A stretch of 59,478 bases of DNA from an uncultured Oscillospiraceae bacterium. Lineage in GTDB: Bacteria > Bacillota > Clostridia > Oscillospirales > Acutalibacteraceae. Of the stretch, positions 42,568 to 51,515 are shown piece by piece. Under the pieces are notes generated by a model, which saw only the letters and a list, made by a program, of their open reading frames with translations, was not told the DNA's origin and did not search any database. The number at the start of each line of letters is the position of its first letter. Position 1 is the first letter of the stretch. The position numbers and the translations under genes are program-made. The DNA is taken from contig UQNI01000004.1 in NCBI GenBank assembly GCA_900542375.1, positions 1 through 59,478 of the forward strand, written 5' to 3'.

Positions 42568-43092
42568 TTATGCAGATGCCATAGAAGGAAGCATGGACCC
42601 TGTTCGGATTAATCGCTTTCTTAAAGTTTGTAAACGGAAGCGGTTATAGCGTTGAATTGCAGTGCAGGGCATATTGATTAGTAAAACAAAAAAAGTAAAG
42701 AATAAGCTGTATCCCGGAGGATTTGCTAAAAATGTAAAGATAATGGAAAGACCCTGTGTTTCATGCGTCCATTCGGCCCTGCAAGTTTCTGCAATAAATT
42801 CATTTAGATATTCAACTGAAACATTGTTTGACATGTGCTCTTTGGAAAAACCGTCTTTTCCTGTAAATTGCGGTACATGCTCTTTCCATACATTTATTTT
42901 TAATGTTTGTTTATAAAATTTTCCGTTTCTCTCAAATTTCTTCATTTGATATCTTGATTTATTTTCATCAAATGATGATTGAGGTAACTTTACGCAAATT
43001 GCAAATATGATAAAGTGATAAGCACTTACGATAATAATATTCCAAAAAAACATATTAAATATTTCGGGAGCTGTTGAGGCGCGAAAAAGCAT
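42568..43092 (-). CDS. CrtO-like acyltransferase family protein (glycosyl-diaponeurosporenoate acyltransferase fold)
   Basis: This 174-residue protein has two hydrophobic stretches (residues 12-35 and 125-145). The conserved blocks are NVWKEHVPQF, EYLNEFIAETCRAEWTH, NMPCTAIQRYNRFRL. These match the family of staphyloxanthin acyltransferase CrtO. No carotenoid genes are nearby, so the name describes the family, not a proven substrate. AAGGGG lies upstream of the ATG. It is a single gene; its terminator is not obvious. Confidence 0.7.
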   Translation of the reverse strand: MLFRASTAPEIFNMFFWNIIIVSAYHFIIFAICVKLPQSSFDENKSRYQMKKFERNGKFYKQTLKINVWKEHVPQFTGKDGFSKEHMSNNVSVEYLNEFIAETCRAEWTHETQGLSIIFTFLANPPGYSLFFTFFVLLINMPCTAIQRYNRFRLQTLRKRLIRTGSMLPSMASA

Positions 43093-43273
43093 AGTATACC
43101 CCTTTTCTTTTTATATTCATCTTCAATTTTACCATTATAACAAATAATATATTGAAACTGTGAATTCTATGCGATGATTATGTGAATATTTTCGATGTAG
43201 TCCTCTAATATATCATCCATTGTAGTAAAATATTCTAATTCACAATTTCTATTGATAATAAAGAAGGACCGGT

Positions 43274-44305
43274 GTGAAAAAGTTTGCGGCAATATCATTT
43301 GCTTTGTTCATCTATACAATAATGCTGATAAGTCCTTGTTATGTCTTTGCGCAAGATACGGAAGATTATTTCTCCTTTACTGCATCAAAGGAAGATGTTT
43401 TGATGAATGATGAAATTCGTATTACGGTGACTGCCAACGAATTGGGCATGAATGAATCCATTGCGGGGTTTCGATTAAACGTAGAATATGATTCTTCAAA
43501 ACTTACCTTAAAAAGAGTGGATACATCATCGCAGATTGAAAGCGGTACCTTCCGCTACCATATAGCTGGAGATACTATGACAGGAATTTACGTTTGTGAC
43601 GGAACAGCAGCCCCGCAATTGACCGGTGAATGTATGACATTAATATTCCGCGTCAATGATGATGCAATTTTTGGAGAGACATCAGTTTCAGCTCAAATTG
43701 ATCAAGTGGTAGATTGGACTGCAAAACAGCTGCCGTCTGTTTCCAGCCTTACTTCTGTATTCCGCATAACGCCTGAGTTTACAAAAGAGGCTGTTTTAAC
43801 AAAACTGGTTCCAAGTCAAGGAACGCTAGAACCAGAGTTTGATCCTTATATTCAGGAATATTCTTTGCAAGTAGGACCGGAAGTAGAACAAATATTATTT
43901 GAATTAGAAGCTGCTGATGGAGGAACTGCAAGAGTAAACAGAAAGAATTTAGGAAAACAAGGTTCTACGACACAGTTTATTATTACTGTTACATCTTCAG
44001 ATAAAAAGAATAAAAGCCAATATACAGTAAATGTGACACGTGGTGAAAAAATAAAAGAAGAAAGTAACAGTAAAAGCAGCACTTCCGGTCGGGGTAAAAC
44101 AAGTGGATTAGCCAAACAAACTACCGAAGAAGGTATTGATGACGAAACGTTACATACAGATACCATATTTTACGGTGATAGAAATTTATATATTGTTGGG
44201 AATCAAATGCCTTCTTATTTTGTGTATATAATAGTAGGTGGTTTAGGCGTTTGCATGATTGGAATCGTTATTATAGTTCTGGTGGTGCGTAAAAAGAAGA
44301 AATAA
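43274..44305 (+). CDS. Membrane-anchored surface protein with cohesin-like and cadherin-like domains
   Basis: This 343-residue protein has a signal peptide (1-26) and a cohesin-like beta sandwich at about 32-160 with GFRLNVEYDSSKLTL and GECMTLIFRVNDDA. A cadherin-like (PF12733-type) repeat follows at about 175-258: LVPSQGTLEPEFDPYIQEYS to YTVNVTR. After a Ser/Lys-rich linker comes a membrane helix (314-336) and a KKKK tail. It is exposed outside. Cohesins bind dockerins, and a dockerin protein is encoded at 53508-55052, so they may be partners. Start is GTG at 43274 after a GGACCGG site. It has no operon partner. Confidence 0.75.
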   Translation: MKKFAAISFALFIYTIMLISPCYVFAQDTEDYFSFTASKEDVLMNDEIRITVTANELGMNESIAGFRLNVEYDSSKLTLKRVDTSSQIESGTFRYHIAGDTMTGIYVCDGTAAPQLTGECMTLIFRVNDDAIFGETSVSAQIDQVVDWTAKQLPSVSSLTSVFRITPEFTKEAVLTKLVPSQGTLEPEFDPYIQEYSLQVGPEVEQILFELEAADGGTARVNRKNLGKQGSTTQFIITVTSSDKKNKSQYTVNVTRGEKIKEESNSKSSTSGRGKTSGLAKQTTEEGIDDETLHTDTIFYGDRNLYIVGNQMPSYFVYIIVGGLGVCMIGIVIIVLVVRKKKK

Positions 44306-44382
44306 TAAGTTGATTTTAGTACTTTGATTAGTTAAAGATAGAATATTGTAATACGATTTTTAAAAGATATTAAGATTTTCTA

Positions 44383-44411
44383 TTGACTTATACTATATAT
44401 TCATATATAAT
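44383..44411 (+). promoter_or_regulatory. sigma-A-type promoter of tRNA-fMet
   Basis: TTGACT (44383-44388) and TATAAT (44406-44411) have a 17-base spacer, about 37 bases ahead of the tRNA. Confidence 0.8.
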
Positions 44412-44447
44412 ACTAATTGCGCCTAACGTAATGGCACAATTAAATAT

Positions 44448-44524
<77 letters not shown>

Positions 44525-44528
44525 AGTT

Positions 44529-44562
44529 AAAAGCTGCATTTCAATTCTGAAATGCAGCTTTT
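44529..44562 (+). terminator. terminator of tRNA-fMet
   Basis: AAAAGCTGCATTTCA at 44529-44543 pairs with TGAAATGCAGCTTTT at 44548-44562 around ATTC, then further T residues. Confidence 0.93.
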
Positions 44563-44721
44563 TTATGAAAATTGTGCGATAACTTGTTCCGTAATACCAC
44601 TATGTGGAAAGATATCTAAAGTCGCCCAACCGTTATTCTTGTTTAGTTCTAATTATATCGGATTTAGTTTCTAAGTAATCAGAAAAATAAAGTAAACAAT
44701 GATTTGAAGAAGAAAAGACCC

Positions 44722-45042
44722 ATGAACGAAAAGTTAGCCTTAAACTTTGAGAAAGAAATGAGAGAAATGTACAAACATGCGAAGGAGAAATACAAGTGTA
44801 ACTCTGCACGGTTTTTACAAATGATCAATCAATATGATGGGGGAAGAGCAACAAAGGGATTAATCAAGAATCGCTGAGATACAGGTGAGTTATCTGATGG
44901 ATTTACAAATTTTTGCATTATAAATCGGTCAGATTTAACTATGAAATATATTGTTCAAAAGCCAGAATGTAGTGGCTTTTTACTCTGGAGGAAATACAAT
45001 ATTGCAGAAAAATATTGGGAAATTAAAGAGCGTTATCCGTGA
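44722..45042 (+). pseudogene. small conserved protein gene with an in-frame stop
   Basis: From ATG at 44722 the frame reads MNEKLALNFEKEMREMYKHA, continuing to SARFLQMINQYDGG, then TGA at codon 52 (44875-44877). The same frame stays open after it with LSDGFTNF, RSDLTMKYIVQKPE and YNIAEKYWEIKERYP to 45042. Both halves fit a widespread helical family I recall with FLQM-x-GG and LDLT-E blocks, often found at the end of larger proteins or alone. So it looks like one gene with a nonsense mutation and further drift. It has no good ribosome binding site. The remaining gap sequence (44563-44721 and 45043-45156) holds no gene. Confidence 0.6.
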
Positions 45043-45156
45043 TATTTAATATAAAATGGATATTTGAGAGTAGCATCTAAAGTATCAATTTCCTCCAAAT
45101 TCTCCGGTTACTTAATTAAAGCGGTTGTTTTTATCTATGGTAAATAAGCTTATCCA

Positions 45157-45203
45157 TTAAAGGAAAGAGGAAATGAATTCTAGTCATTTTCTCTTTCCTT
45201 TAA
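45157..45203. terminator. long hairpin ending the ABC importer operon
   Basis: A 20-bp nearly perfect stem (45157-45176 with 45184-45203; arms TTAAAGGAAAGAGGAAATGA and partner) lies 55 bases past the last gene. The U-run is short on both strands. Confidence 0.65.
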
Positions 45204-45258
45204 ATTCGGTTTTATAAAGATTGTTTATATTAATTTGATTGGAAGCATAAAACTGTAC

Positions 45259-46878
45259 TTATTCTTCTATGTCCATTTCGTTAAATTTAGCTACTTGGTA
45301 AGTTGTGCTGGCAGGAGAAACATTTTTTAATTTTTTATTATATCCAAATGTGCTTTTTTGATAATATAAAGGAACACTGATTGCTTGCTCTTGTATATAC
45401 GTAAATAAATCATCGTATTGTTTTTGTCTTTCCGTTTCATCTGTAGTCATAAGAACATTGTCTATCATACTTTGTAATGTTTCATCATTCCAGGCAGCAG
45501 GAAGGGTTCCGTCCTTGGAAGTATACATATCCATTAAAAAGCCATGTGGATTCCATGCATCGGCATAGGTACGATAAATGACCAAATCGTAGTTTTTGCC
45601 TGTCCAAATTTCATCATAATATGCATTTTGCTCCATTAAGTTTAAATCAATTTGTATCCCGACCTCTTTATATTGTTCTTTTAAAAATTCGCAAACCGGT
45701 TTAAAATCCGGATATTCTGTGTTCTGGAGCAAGAGTTTAAAAGAAAGATTTTGCCCGTTTTTATCTACATATCCATCTCCGTTGGTATCTTCGTATCCGG
45801 CTTCCTTTAAAAGCTCGCGTGCTTTATTTGGGTCATATGCATATCCTGGGCTGTTTTCATCGGTTACATAAGGCACCACAGAGGCGTTAAACATACCTTT
45901 GGCTGCAATTCCGTTTCCATCCAATAAATCGTTTGCAATTTCATCTTTATCTACTGCATAATTTAATGCCAAACGAATATTTTTATCTTGTAAAACTTTA
46001 TTTTCATAGTTAAACATTAAATGGAATCCGCGACTTCCTTTTGTTTCCATGAAGGAGATATTATTATTTGCTTCCAATAATTCAATATCCTGTGCTTGCA
46101 AACTTTCGGCGCTGAAATCAACCTCTCCGTTTTGAAGAGCCATAACTCTGGCATCGGCATCTTTTATTACTTTCAAAACCAATTTATCTACTTTTGGTTT
46201 TTCTCCCCAATAATAGGGATTCGGAACCAAAACGGTTTGTACACCGTCTTCACAGCTTTCTATCATCCAAGGACCGGTTCCGATTGGCGTTTGAAATTCT
46301 GCATTTTCATCACCGGCTGGTGATACAGAGGTAGGGCTCATCATACGGCAAGGTCTTGTATAAGTTAGCTCTGATAAATAGGGGTAATAATTTTTGTTAA
46401 AAGTCATTTTTACAGTATAATCGTCGATTTTTTCAATATTGGTCATATTGGTATAAATGCTGATAGAAGCGGTGGAGGGCTTATCTTTCCAGCGTTTTAC
46501 GTTGAATAAAACAGAATCGGCATTAAAATCGGTCCCATCAGAAAATTTTACACCTTTACGCAAATGAAAGGTATATTCTGTGCCGTCAGGGCTGATATCC
46601 CAACTTTCGGCAAGACCGGGTTCATAACTTCCATCTTCTCCGTAATTGACCAGTGGATCATAGATGAGTTCATAGTTTAAATAAGTAATACTTTTTCTGC
46701 TGTCAGTCTGGTCCAATAAACTTTCTTGGTTACCTTTTGATATAGCAATGGTAATTACTTTTTCCCGATTAGATGTTGAAGCTGTGGTTTGCTCTGTTCC
46801 GCAGCCTGTAAATAGGGCCACTGTAGTAAAACAAACAACGACCATGCATATATAGCTGATTATTTTTTTGTATTTCAT
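45259..46878 (-). CDS. ABC importer substrate-binding lipoprotein (nickel/peptide family)
   Basis: This 539-residue protein has a lipoprotein signal with lipobox LFTGC and an SBP family 5 fold: YEPGLAESWDISPDGTEYTFHLRKGVKFSDGT... in pieces PGLAESWDIS and FHLRKGVKFSDG, then FQTPIGTGPW. The C-terminal part resembles NikA-like proteins more than oligopeptide OppA. It captures a substrate outside the cell and delivers it to the adjacent permeases. The ligand, possibly a metal chelate, is not predictable. Start is ATG at 46878, one base after the ATPase stop, with AAGGAG upstream; a longer reading overlaps that gene. It is last in the operon. Confidence 0.9.
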   Translation of the reverse strand: MKYKKIISYICMVVVCFTTVALFTGCGTEQTTASTSNREKVITIAISKGNQESLLDQTDSRKSITYLNYELIYDPLVNYGEDGSYEPGLAESWDISPDGTEYTFHLRKGVKFSDGTDFNADSVLFNVKRWKDKPSTASISIYTNMTNIEKIDDYTVKMTFNKNYYPYLSELTYTRPCRMMSPTSVSPAGDENAEFQTPIGTGPWMIESCEDGVQTVLVPNPYYWGEKPKVDKLVLKVIKDADARVMALQNGEVDFSAESLQAQDIELLEANNNISFMETKGSRGFHLMFNYENKVLQDKNIRLALNYAVDKDEIANDLLDGNGIAAKGMFNASVVPYVTDENSPGYAYDPNKARELLKEAGYEDTNGDGYVDKNGQNLSFKLLLQNTEYPDFKPVCEFLKEQYKEVGIQIDLNLMEQNAYYDEIWTGKNYDLVIYRTYADAWNPHGFLMDMYTSKDGTLPAAWNDETLQSMIDNVLMTTDETERQKQYDDLFTYIQEQAISVPLYYQKSTFGYNKKLKNVSPASTTYQVAKFNEMDIEE

Positions 46879-46879
46879 T

Positions 46880-47848
46880 TTACTTCTCCTTGTATTTTTG
46901 GTATGGGACATGACATGCAATAAAATGTCCAGGCGCCATTTCTCGTAGTTGAGGTTGTATTTTTTTGCAGATGTCTTTACGGTGTGTACAACGATTTTGA
47001 AATACACATCCTTGTGTGGAGGGCTCGTCCCAGCCTTTGGGAAAAGAAATATGTCTTTCTTTACGCAAAAAAGGGCTTGTCACGGGAACTGCCGCAAATA
47101 ACTCTTTTGAGTACGGATGACATACAGTCTGTTCCAAATGTTCTGTTGTTTCTAATTTTTCTACAATCACACCGCGATACATGATGATTGCTTTATTGCA
47201 AACATATTTTACTGTGGATAAATCATGAGAAATAAATAAGTAGGAAAGATGATATTGTTTTTTTAAATCATTAAGTAAATTTAAAATTTGTGTTCTTAGA
47301 GAAAAATCCAGACTGGATACTACTTCATCACAGACAATTAGCTGAGGATGAAGTATAATACCGCGTGCAATGTTAGCACGTTGTCTCTGACCACCGCTTA
47401 ATTCTTTTGGTAAACGCTGATAAAATGATTCGGATAATCCAACTTGTTCCATACATTCGGTCACCTGTTTTTTTGCCTGTGCCTTTGTGCATAATTTATA
47501 GTTCAAGAGCGGCTCTGCAATGCTTGTGCCAATACTTTGCAAGGGATGAAACGTAGAGGTGCTGTTCTGATATATCATTTGTATATCTTTGCGCAATGCT
47601 TTTCGTTTACGTGGAGAAAGATTTTGAATCGCTGTTTGTTTCCACATGATTTCCCCGCTGTCCGGTTGTAAAAGACCGGCGATTATTTTGCCAAGTGTGC
47701 TTTTTCCGCACCCGCTTTCTCCGATAAGGGCAATACTGTCTCCTTTATTGAGAGATAGAGAAATATCGTTTAAAACAGTTTGCTTTTTCCGTTTAAAAGA
47801 AGAATTTACATTATATGTTTTTGTAATATGGTTGATTTGTAATAACAT
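46880..47848 (-). CDS. ABC importer ATPase (NikE/OppF-type)
   Basis: This 322-residue ATPase has Walker A GESGCGKST, signature LSGGQRQRANIARGI and Walker B LIVCDEVVSSLD. The C-terminal oligopeptide/nickel extension (GCVFQNRCTHRKDIC, with the cysteines known from Opp/Nik ATPases) is present. It pairs with the preceding ATPase to power the two permeases. Twelve bases separate them. Confidence 0.93.
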   Translation of the reverse strand: MLLQINHITKTYNVNSSFKRKKQTVLNDISLSLNKGDSIALIGESGCGKSTLGKIIAGLLQPDSGEIMWKQTAIQNLSPRKRKALRKDIQMIYQNSTSTFHPLQSIGTSIAEPLLNYKLCTKAQAKKQVTECMEQVGLSESFYQRLPKELSGGQRQRANIARGIILHPQLIVCDEVVSSLDFSLRTQILNLLNDLKKQYHLSYLFISHDLSTVKYVCNKAIIMYRGVIVEKLETTEHLEQTVCHPYSKELFAAVPVTSPFLRKERHISFPKGWDEPSTQGCVFQNRCTHRKDICKKIQPQLREMAPGHFIACHVPYQKYKEK

Positions 47849-47860
47849 GATTTCTTCCCT

Positions 47861-48649
47861 TTATAAAATAGAATTTAACAATTCTTTAGTATATGGATGT
47901 TTCGGTTCCGAGAATAATGAAAAAACATCGTTATGTTCCACAATCTCGCCATGGTGCATTACATATACATCGTCGGCTATTTCCGCAACAATTCCTAAAT
48001 CATGTGTGATAAACAACACGCCCATATTATATTCTTTACACATGTGCTGTATTTGTTGCAAAATTTGACATTGTATGGTTACATCCAAGGCAGTGGTAGG
48101 TTCATCTGCAATTAGTAAAGTTGGTTTTAAACAGATTGCAATGGCTATCATAACACGCTGACACATGCCTCCTGAAAGTTCGAATGGATATTTTTTTAGA
48201 ATATTCCTCGGTTCAGGCAGACCTACTTGCTTCAGTAATGCAATGGATTTTTGTTTTGCTTGTTTTTTATTCAATTTTTGTGTCAATCTTAGTGTTTGAT
48301 AAATTTGTTCCCCAATTTTCAATAAAGGATTGAGTGATTCCATGGGTTCTTGAAATATCATACCAAGATGTTTCCCTCTATATGTCCGCAAAGATTTTCC
48401 TTTTAGCTTGTTGATGTCTTGATTTTGCAAATATATTTGTCCGCTTGTCATGGTTCCGTTGCTGTCTAAAATACCGGCAATAGCCATTGCTGTTGCAGAT
48501 TTTCCGCTGCCGCTTTGACCGATTAGAGCAGTTATTTTTCCTTTGTGTACCTCGATGGAGATGTCCTTGACAGCTTGTACACATCCTTTTTCTGTTGTAA
48601 ATTGAACAGAAATATTTTTGGCTTGTAATACCGTAGAAGTGTAATTCAT
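47861..48649 (-). CDS. ABC importer ATPase (NikD/OppD-type)
   Basis: This 262-residue ATPase has Walker A GQSGSGKSATA, signature LSGGMCQRVMIAIAI and Walker B LLIADEPTTALDVT. It is shorter than OppD, as NikD is, lacking the long C-terminal Fe-S-like extension. Its ATG overlaps the stop of the upstream permease by four bases, indicating coupled translation. Confidence 0.93.
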   Translation of the reverse strand: MNYTSTVLQAKNISVQFTTEKGCVQAVKDISIEVHKGKITALIGQSGSGKSATAMAIAGILDSNGTMTSGQIYLQNQDINKLKGKSLRTYRGKHLGMIFQEPMESLNPLLKIGEQIYQTLRLTQKLNKKQAKQKSIALLKQVGLPEPRNILKKYPFELSGGMCQRVMIAIAICLKPTLLIADEPTTALDVTIQCQILQQIQHMCKEYNMGVLFITHDLGIVAEIADDVYVMHHGEIVEHNDVFSLFSEPKHPYTKELLNSIL

Positions 48650-49485
48650 GTGCTGTCTCTCCTTTTCAAAAGTGATTTTAAACCCGAACCAAATAAGCTA
48701 AAGCCCATTACCGTAATTGCAATAAAAAGACCGGGATATAGCATTAGCTGAGGGTATAATTGGACATAGTCTTTATAATCATTCATCATAACGCCCCATT
48801 CCGGCGTTGGCGGCTGGGCTCCTAAACCAATGAAAGAGAATCCGGCAATGGACAAAATGATAATTCCTACTTCAAGAGCTGCTAACACACATAGGGGAGA
48901 TAACATATTTTTTAAAATATAACGCAGCAAAATTTTTATGGTGCTGCATCCGCTTCCTTTGGCAGCCAGTATAAATTCTTTTTCTTTTATTTCAAGTGTC
49001 ATTCCTCGAATGAGACGCGTATAGCTTGCCCACCAAACACAAGAAAGTGCAAGAATAAGATTTTGAGCGCTGGGACCTAATAAACCTGCGACAGCCAAAG
49101 CAACAATTGTGCTGGGAAAAGCCATAACTGCATCAGCAATTCCCATGACAATCAGGTCAAACTTGCCTCCGATGTAGCCGCACAATAAGCCTAGCGGAAT
49201 ACTGATGGCCAACATGATGGCTAATAAAATACCGGCATAAGTCAACGAATAACGTGCTCCATATAATACGCGGGAAAAGATACAGCGCCCAAGATTATCT
49301 GTGCCAAACGGATAATCCGGGCTGGCGGCAGCCATTTTATTTTGTATATTTATTTCCAAAGGATCATGTGGGCTTATAACAGGAGCAAATATTGCCAATA
49401 TGATCATAAGAATAATGAGAGATAATCCAAAGAAAATTCCGAATTTTTCAAGTTTTTGTGATATATGAATTGTTTTTGTTTTCAT
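48646..49485 (-). CDS. ABC importer permease (NikC/OppC-type)
   Basis: This 279-residue membrane protein has six predicted helices, an OppC N-terminal segment (ISPHDPLEINIQNKM) and FGTDNLGRCIFSRVLYGAR. The EAA-like loop is YTRLIRGMTLEIKEKEFILAA, ending with FSFIGLGAQPPTPEWG. It is one half of the channel. Confidence 0.93.
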   Translation of the reverse strand: MKTKTIHISQKLEKFGIFFGLSLIILMIILAIFAPVISPHDPLEINIQNKMAAASPDYPFGTDNLGRCIFSRVLYGARYSLTYAGILLAIMLAISIPLGLLCGYIGGKFDLIVMGIADAVMAFPSTIVALAVAGLLGPSAQNLILALSCVWWASYTRLIRGMTLEIKEKEFILAAKGSGCSTIKILLRYILKNMLSPLCVLAALEVGIIILSIAGFSFIGLGAQPPTPEWGVMMNDYKDYVQLYPQLMLYPGLFIAITVMGFSLFGSGLKSLLKRRDST

Positions 49486-49494
49486 AATGCCAGC

Positions 49495-50430
49495 CTATCT
49501 TAATGTAATACGGGGATCGATATATGCATACAAAAGGTCTACCAACAAATTTAAAATTACAATGGTAAATGAAATCAGAAGTACAAATGCCTGAATTACA
49601 GGAATGTCTTTGTCTTTAATAGACTCCATTACATAAAATCCAATTCCGTTTATGGAAAAGACGCTTTCTATAATTACGGTACCCCCTAGAAAAGTACCAA
49701 ATGTAATACCAAGCTTTGTTAGAAGAGGAATAAAAGCATTTTTGAGAGCATGCTGCATAATAATGCGAAATGGGTTGATTCCCCGTACTTTTGCTGCTTT
49801 AATGTAAGGTTTTTCTAATACATCAATCATGTTATCCCGTAAAAGACCAATATATTGCCCGGTATAACCTAATGCAATAGACAGGGCGGGTACCCATATC
49901 CATATACCAACAGCTCCCCCTATAATGTTCATGCTGTGCAAAACAATTCCAAATAAAATTAATAGTCCCAATCCCAGCCAAAAAGCAGGTACACAAACGG
50001 TAAAGACGGAAAATATTTGGATTACATGGTCTAACCAAGTATTTTTGCGTATAGCAGCTAATATGCCCAAAGGAATACTGATAAGCAAAACTATAATAAT
50101 ACCTAGAATCGCAATTCCCAAAGTAACAGGTACACGATTCAACAATTCCCAGATGACAGGTTTGGAACTTACATAGGAATTACCGAAATTGAATCTGAGT
50201 ACATTTCCCAGCCATTGAAAATACTGTACTATTTTTGGTTGATCCAGCCCAAGTTCTTGCTGCAGTAATTGGACAGACTCTTCAGACGGATTGCCCGTTG
50301 AACCTTGTAACATAACCCTTGCCGGGTCACCTGCAGTACAATCTACTAAAATAAAGGTGGCTACAGATACCAGTAATAAAATTGGAATCATGAATAAAAG
50401 TTTTTTTAATAAATACCTATATGTTTGCAA
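49495..50430 (-). CDS. ABC importer permease (NikB/OppB-type)
   Basis: This 311-residue protein begins YRYLLKKLLFMIPILLLVS, has GDPARVML and QELGLDQP, and the EAA loop LRDNMIDVLEKPYIKAAKVRG. Six membrane segments are expected. It is the first transporter gene after the methyltransferase, 20 bases downstream, so all are cotranscribed. Confidence 0.93.
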   Translation of the reverse strand: MQTYRYLLKKLLFMIPILLLVSVATFILVDCTAGDPARVMLQGSTGNPSEESVQLLQQELGLDQPKIVQYFQWLGNVLRFNFGNSYVSSKPVIWELLNRVPVTLGIAILGIIIVLLISIPLGILAAIRKNTWLDHVIQIFSVFTVCVPAFWLGLGLLILFGIVLHSMNIIGGAVGIWIWVPALSIALGYTGQYIGLLRDNMIDVLEKPYIKAAKVRGINPFRIIMQHALKNAFIPLLTKLGITFGTFLGGTVIIESVFSINGIGFYVMESIKDKDIPVIQAFVLLISFTIVILNLLVDLLYAYIDPRITLR

Positions 50431-50450
50431 AGTAAATCTCCTTGAAATAG

Positions 50451-51209
50451 CTATACCTTTTGTGCGACGATTTGAAACAAAGGGATATGTTCGTATTTCA
50501 TTTGGTCTTGGATATTATACACCACAGCATTTAAACATGGTTGTATTTGTATTATTTCAAATCCTAACTGCGGCAATGTTTCTTCATCCCATTTTGGACG
50601 TTGTATTCGGGCCAAAGGCATATCTTTATAATAGTCCAGTACTTTGGGATTATTGCCTTGATACGCACATTCGGAAGGACGTGCTTCATTTTCTTTGCAC
50701 CCTTGCATTACTTTTTTATAAAGTGAGGGTTCAAACTGATGCAAATGCCAATTGGCATCAAAAATCACAAGTTTTCCGCCCGGTTTTAACACATGATGCC
50801 ATTGTTTGAATGCATGTATGGGGTCATATAAAGTCCATGTTACATTACGGCTTACAATCATATCAAAGCTTTCGGGCTGAAATGATAATAAATGGCTGTC
50901 CATTTGATAAAATTTGGGATAGACATGGTGCATATCAGCATTTATTTTTGCTTCTTCCAACATATTTTTTGCACAGTCTATTGCGGTAACATTATGGCCG
51001 GCCATTGATAAAATAGTTGCAAAATAGCCGGGGCCGGTACCTACATCCAAAATTTCTAAGGGTTTGTCAGTTAACACTATATGATGTAGTATCAGATTTT
51101 GCCATGTTTCCACTACTTTTGTATCAAAATCTTGCTGGATTCCATCGCTGTAACCTTTTGCTGAGTGTTCCCAACGTTCTTGTATCGATTCTTTGATATC
51201 ATGCTTCAT
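50451..51209 (-). CDS. SAM-dependent methyltransferase linked to the ABC importer
   Basis: This 252-residue class I methyltransferase has motif I ILDVGTGPGYFA, the acidic ribose-binding VTAIDCAKNML, MDSHLLSFQPESFDMIVSRN and LKPGGKLVIFDANW. Residues after 170 form an unusual cap with KENEARPSECAYQGNN. It heads the importer operon. It may modify the imported ligand or a metallophore, but the sequence does not tell which. Start is ATG at 51209 after GGAGGA; a TTG seven codons earlier precedes that site and is rejected. Confidence 0.85.
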   Translation of the reverse strand: MKHDIKESIQERWEHSAKGYSDGIQQDFDTKVVETWQNLILHHIVLTDKPLEILDVGTGPGYFATILSMAGHNVTAIDCAKNMLEEAKINADMHHVYPKFYQMDSHLLSFQPESFDMIVSRNVTWTLYDPIHAFKQWHHVLKPGGKLVIFDANWHLHQFEPSLYKKVMQGCKENEARPSECAYQGNNPKVLDYYKDMPLARIQRPKWDEETLPQLGFEIIQIQPCLNAVVYNIQDQMKYEHIPLFQIVAQKV

Positions 51210-51234
51210 AATTTTGTTTCCTCCAATCAAATCA

Positions 51235-51250
51235 ATACAAAGCTTTGTAT
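51235..51250. promoter_or_regulatory. 16-bp perfect palindrome, candidate TetR operator
   Basis: ATACAAAGCTTTGTAT lies directly downstream of the promoter at 51257-51285, covering the expected transcription start. A TetR-family gene is next door. Binding is inferred from position and symmetry. Confidence 0.6.
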
Positions 51251-51256
51251 AACCAC

Positions 51257-51285
51257 ATTATTGCGATAAATTCAAATAGAAACAA
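51257..51285 (-). promoter_or_regulatory. sigma-A-type promoter of the methyltransferase-importer operon
   Basis: TTGTTT (51285-51280) and AATAAT (51262-51257) have a 17-base spacer on the minus strand. Both boxes deviate from consensus. The predicted start falls in the palindrome. Confidence 0.55.
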
Positions 51286-51405
51286 TCATTTTTTGACTAA
51301 TTTTTATCATCAGAATGAAATACTTTATTTTTTACTGTTGACATATCTAACATTTTGTTCCACTTTTTCTTCTAACGGAACTTAACAATAAAAAATAAAT
51401 AAGAC

Positions 51406-51441
51406 AAGGCGGCAATGGACATAAAGTTCCATTGCCGCCTT
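51406..51441 (-). terminator. terminator of the tetR gene
   Basis: A 14-bp perfect stem (AAGGCGGCAATGGA and complement, 8-base loop) is followed on the minus strand by TTGTCTTATTTATTTTTT. It separates tetR from the importer operon. Confidence 0.8.
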
Positions 51442-51515
51442 ACAGAGAGGATGAATATATCTAACAAAGAATCGTGTAATATGATTGTTTTGAAAGATGG
51501 CTGAAAATAATATAT

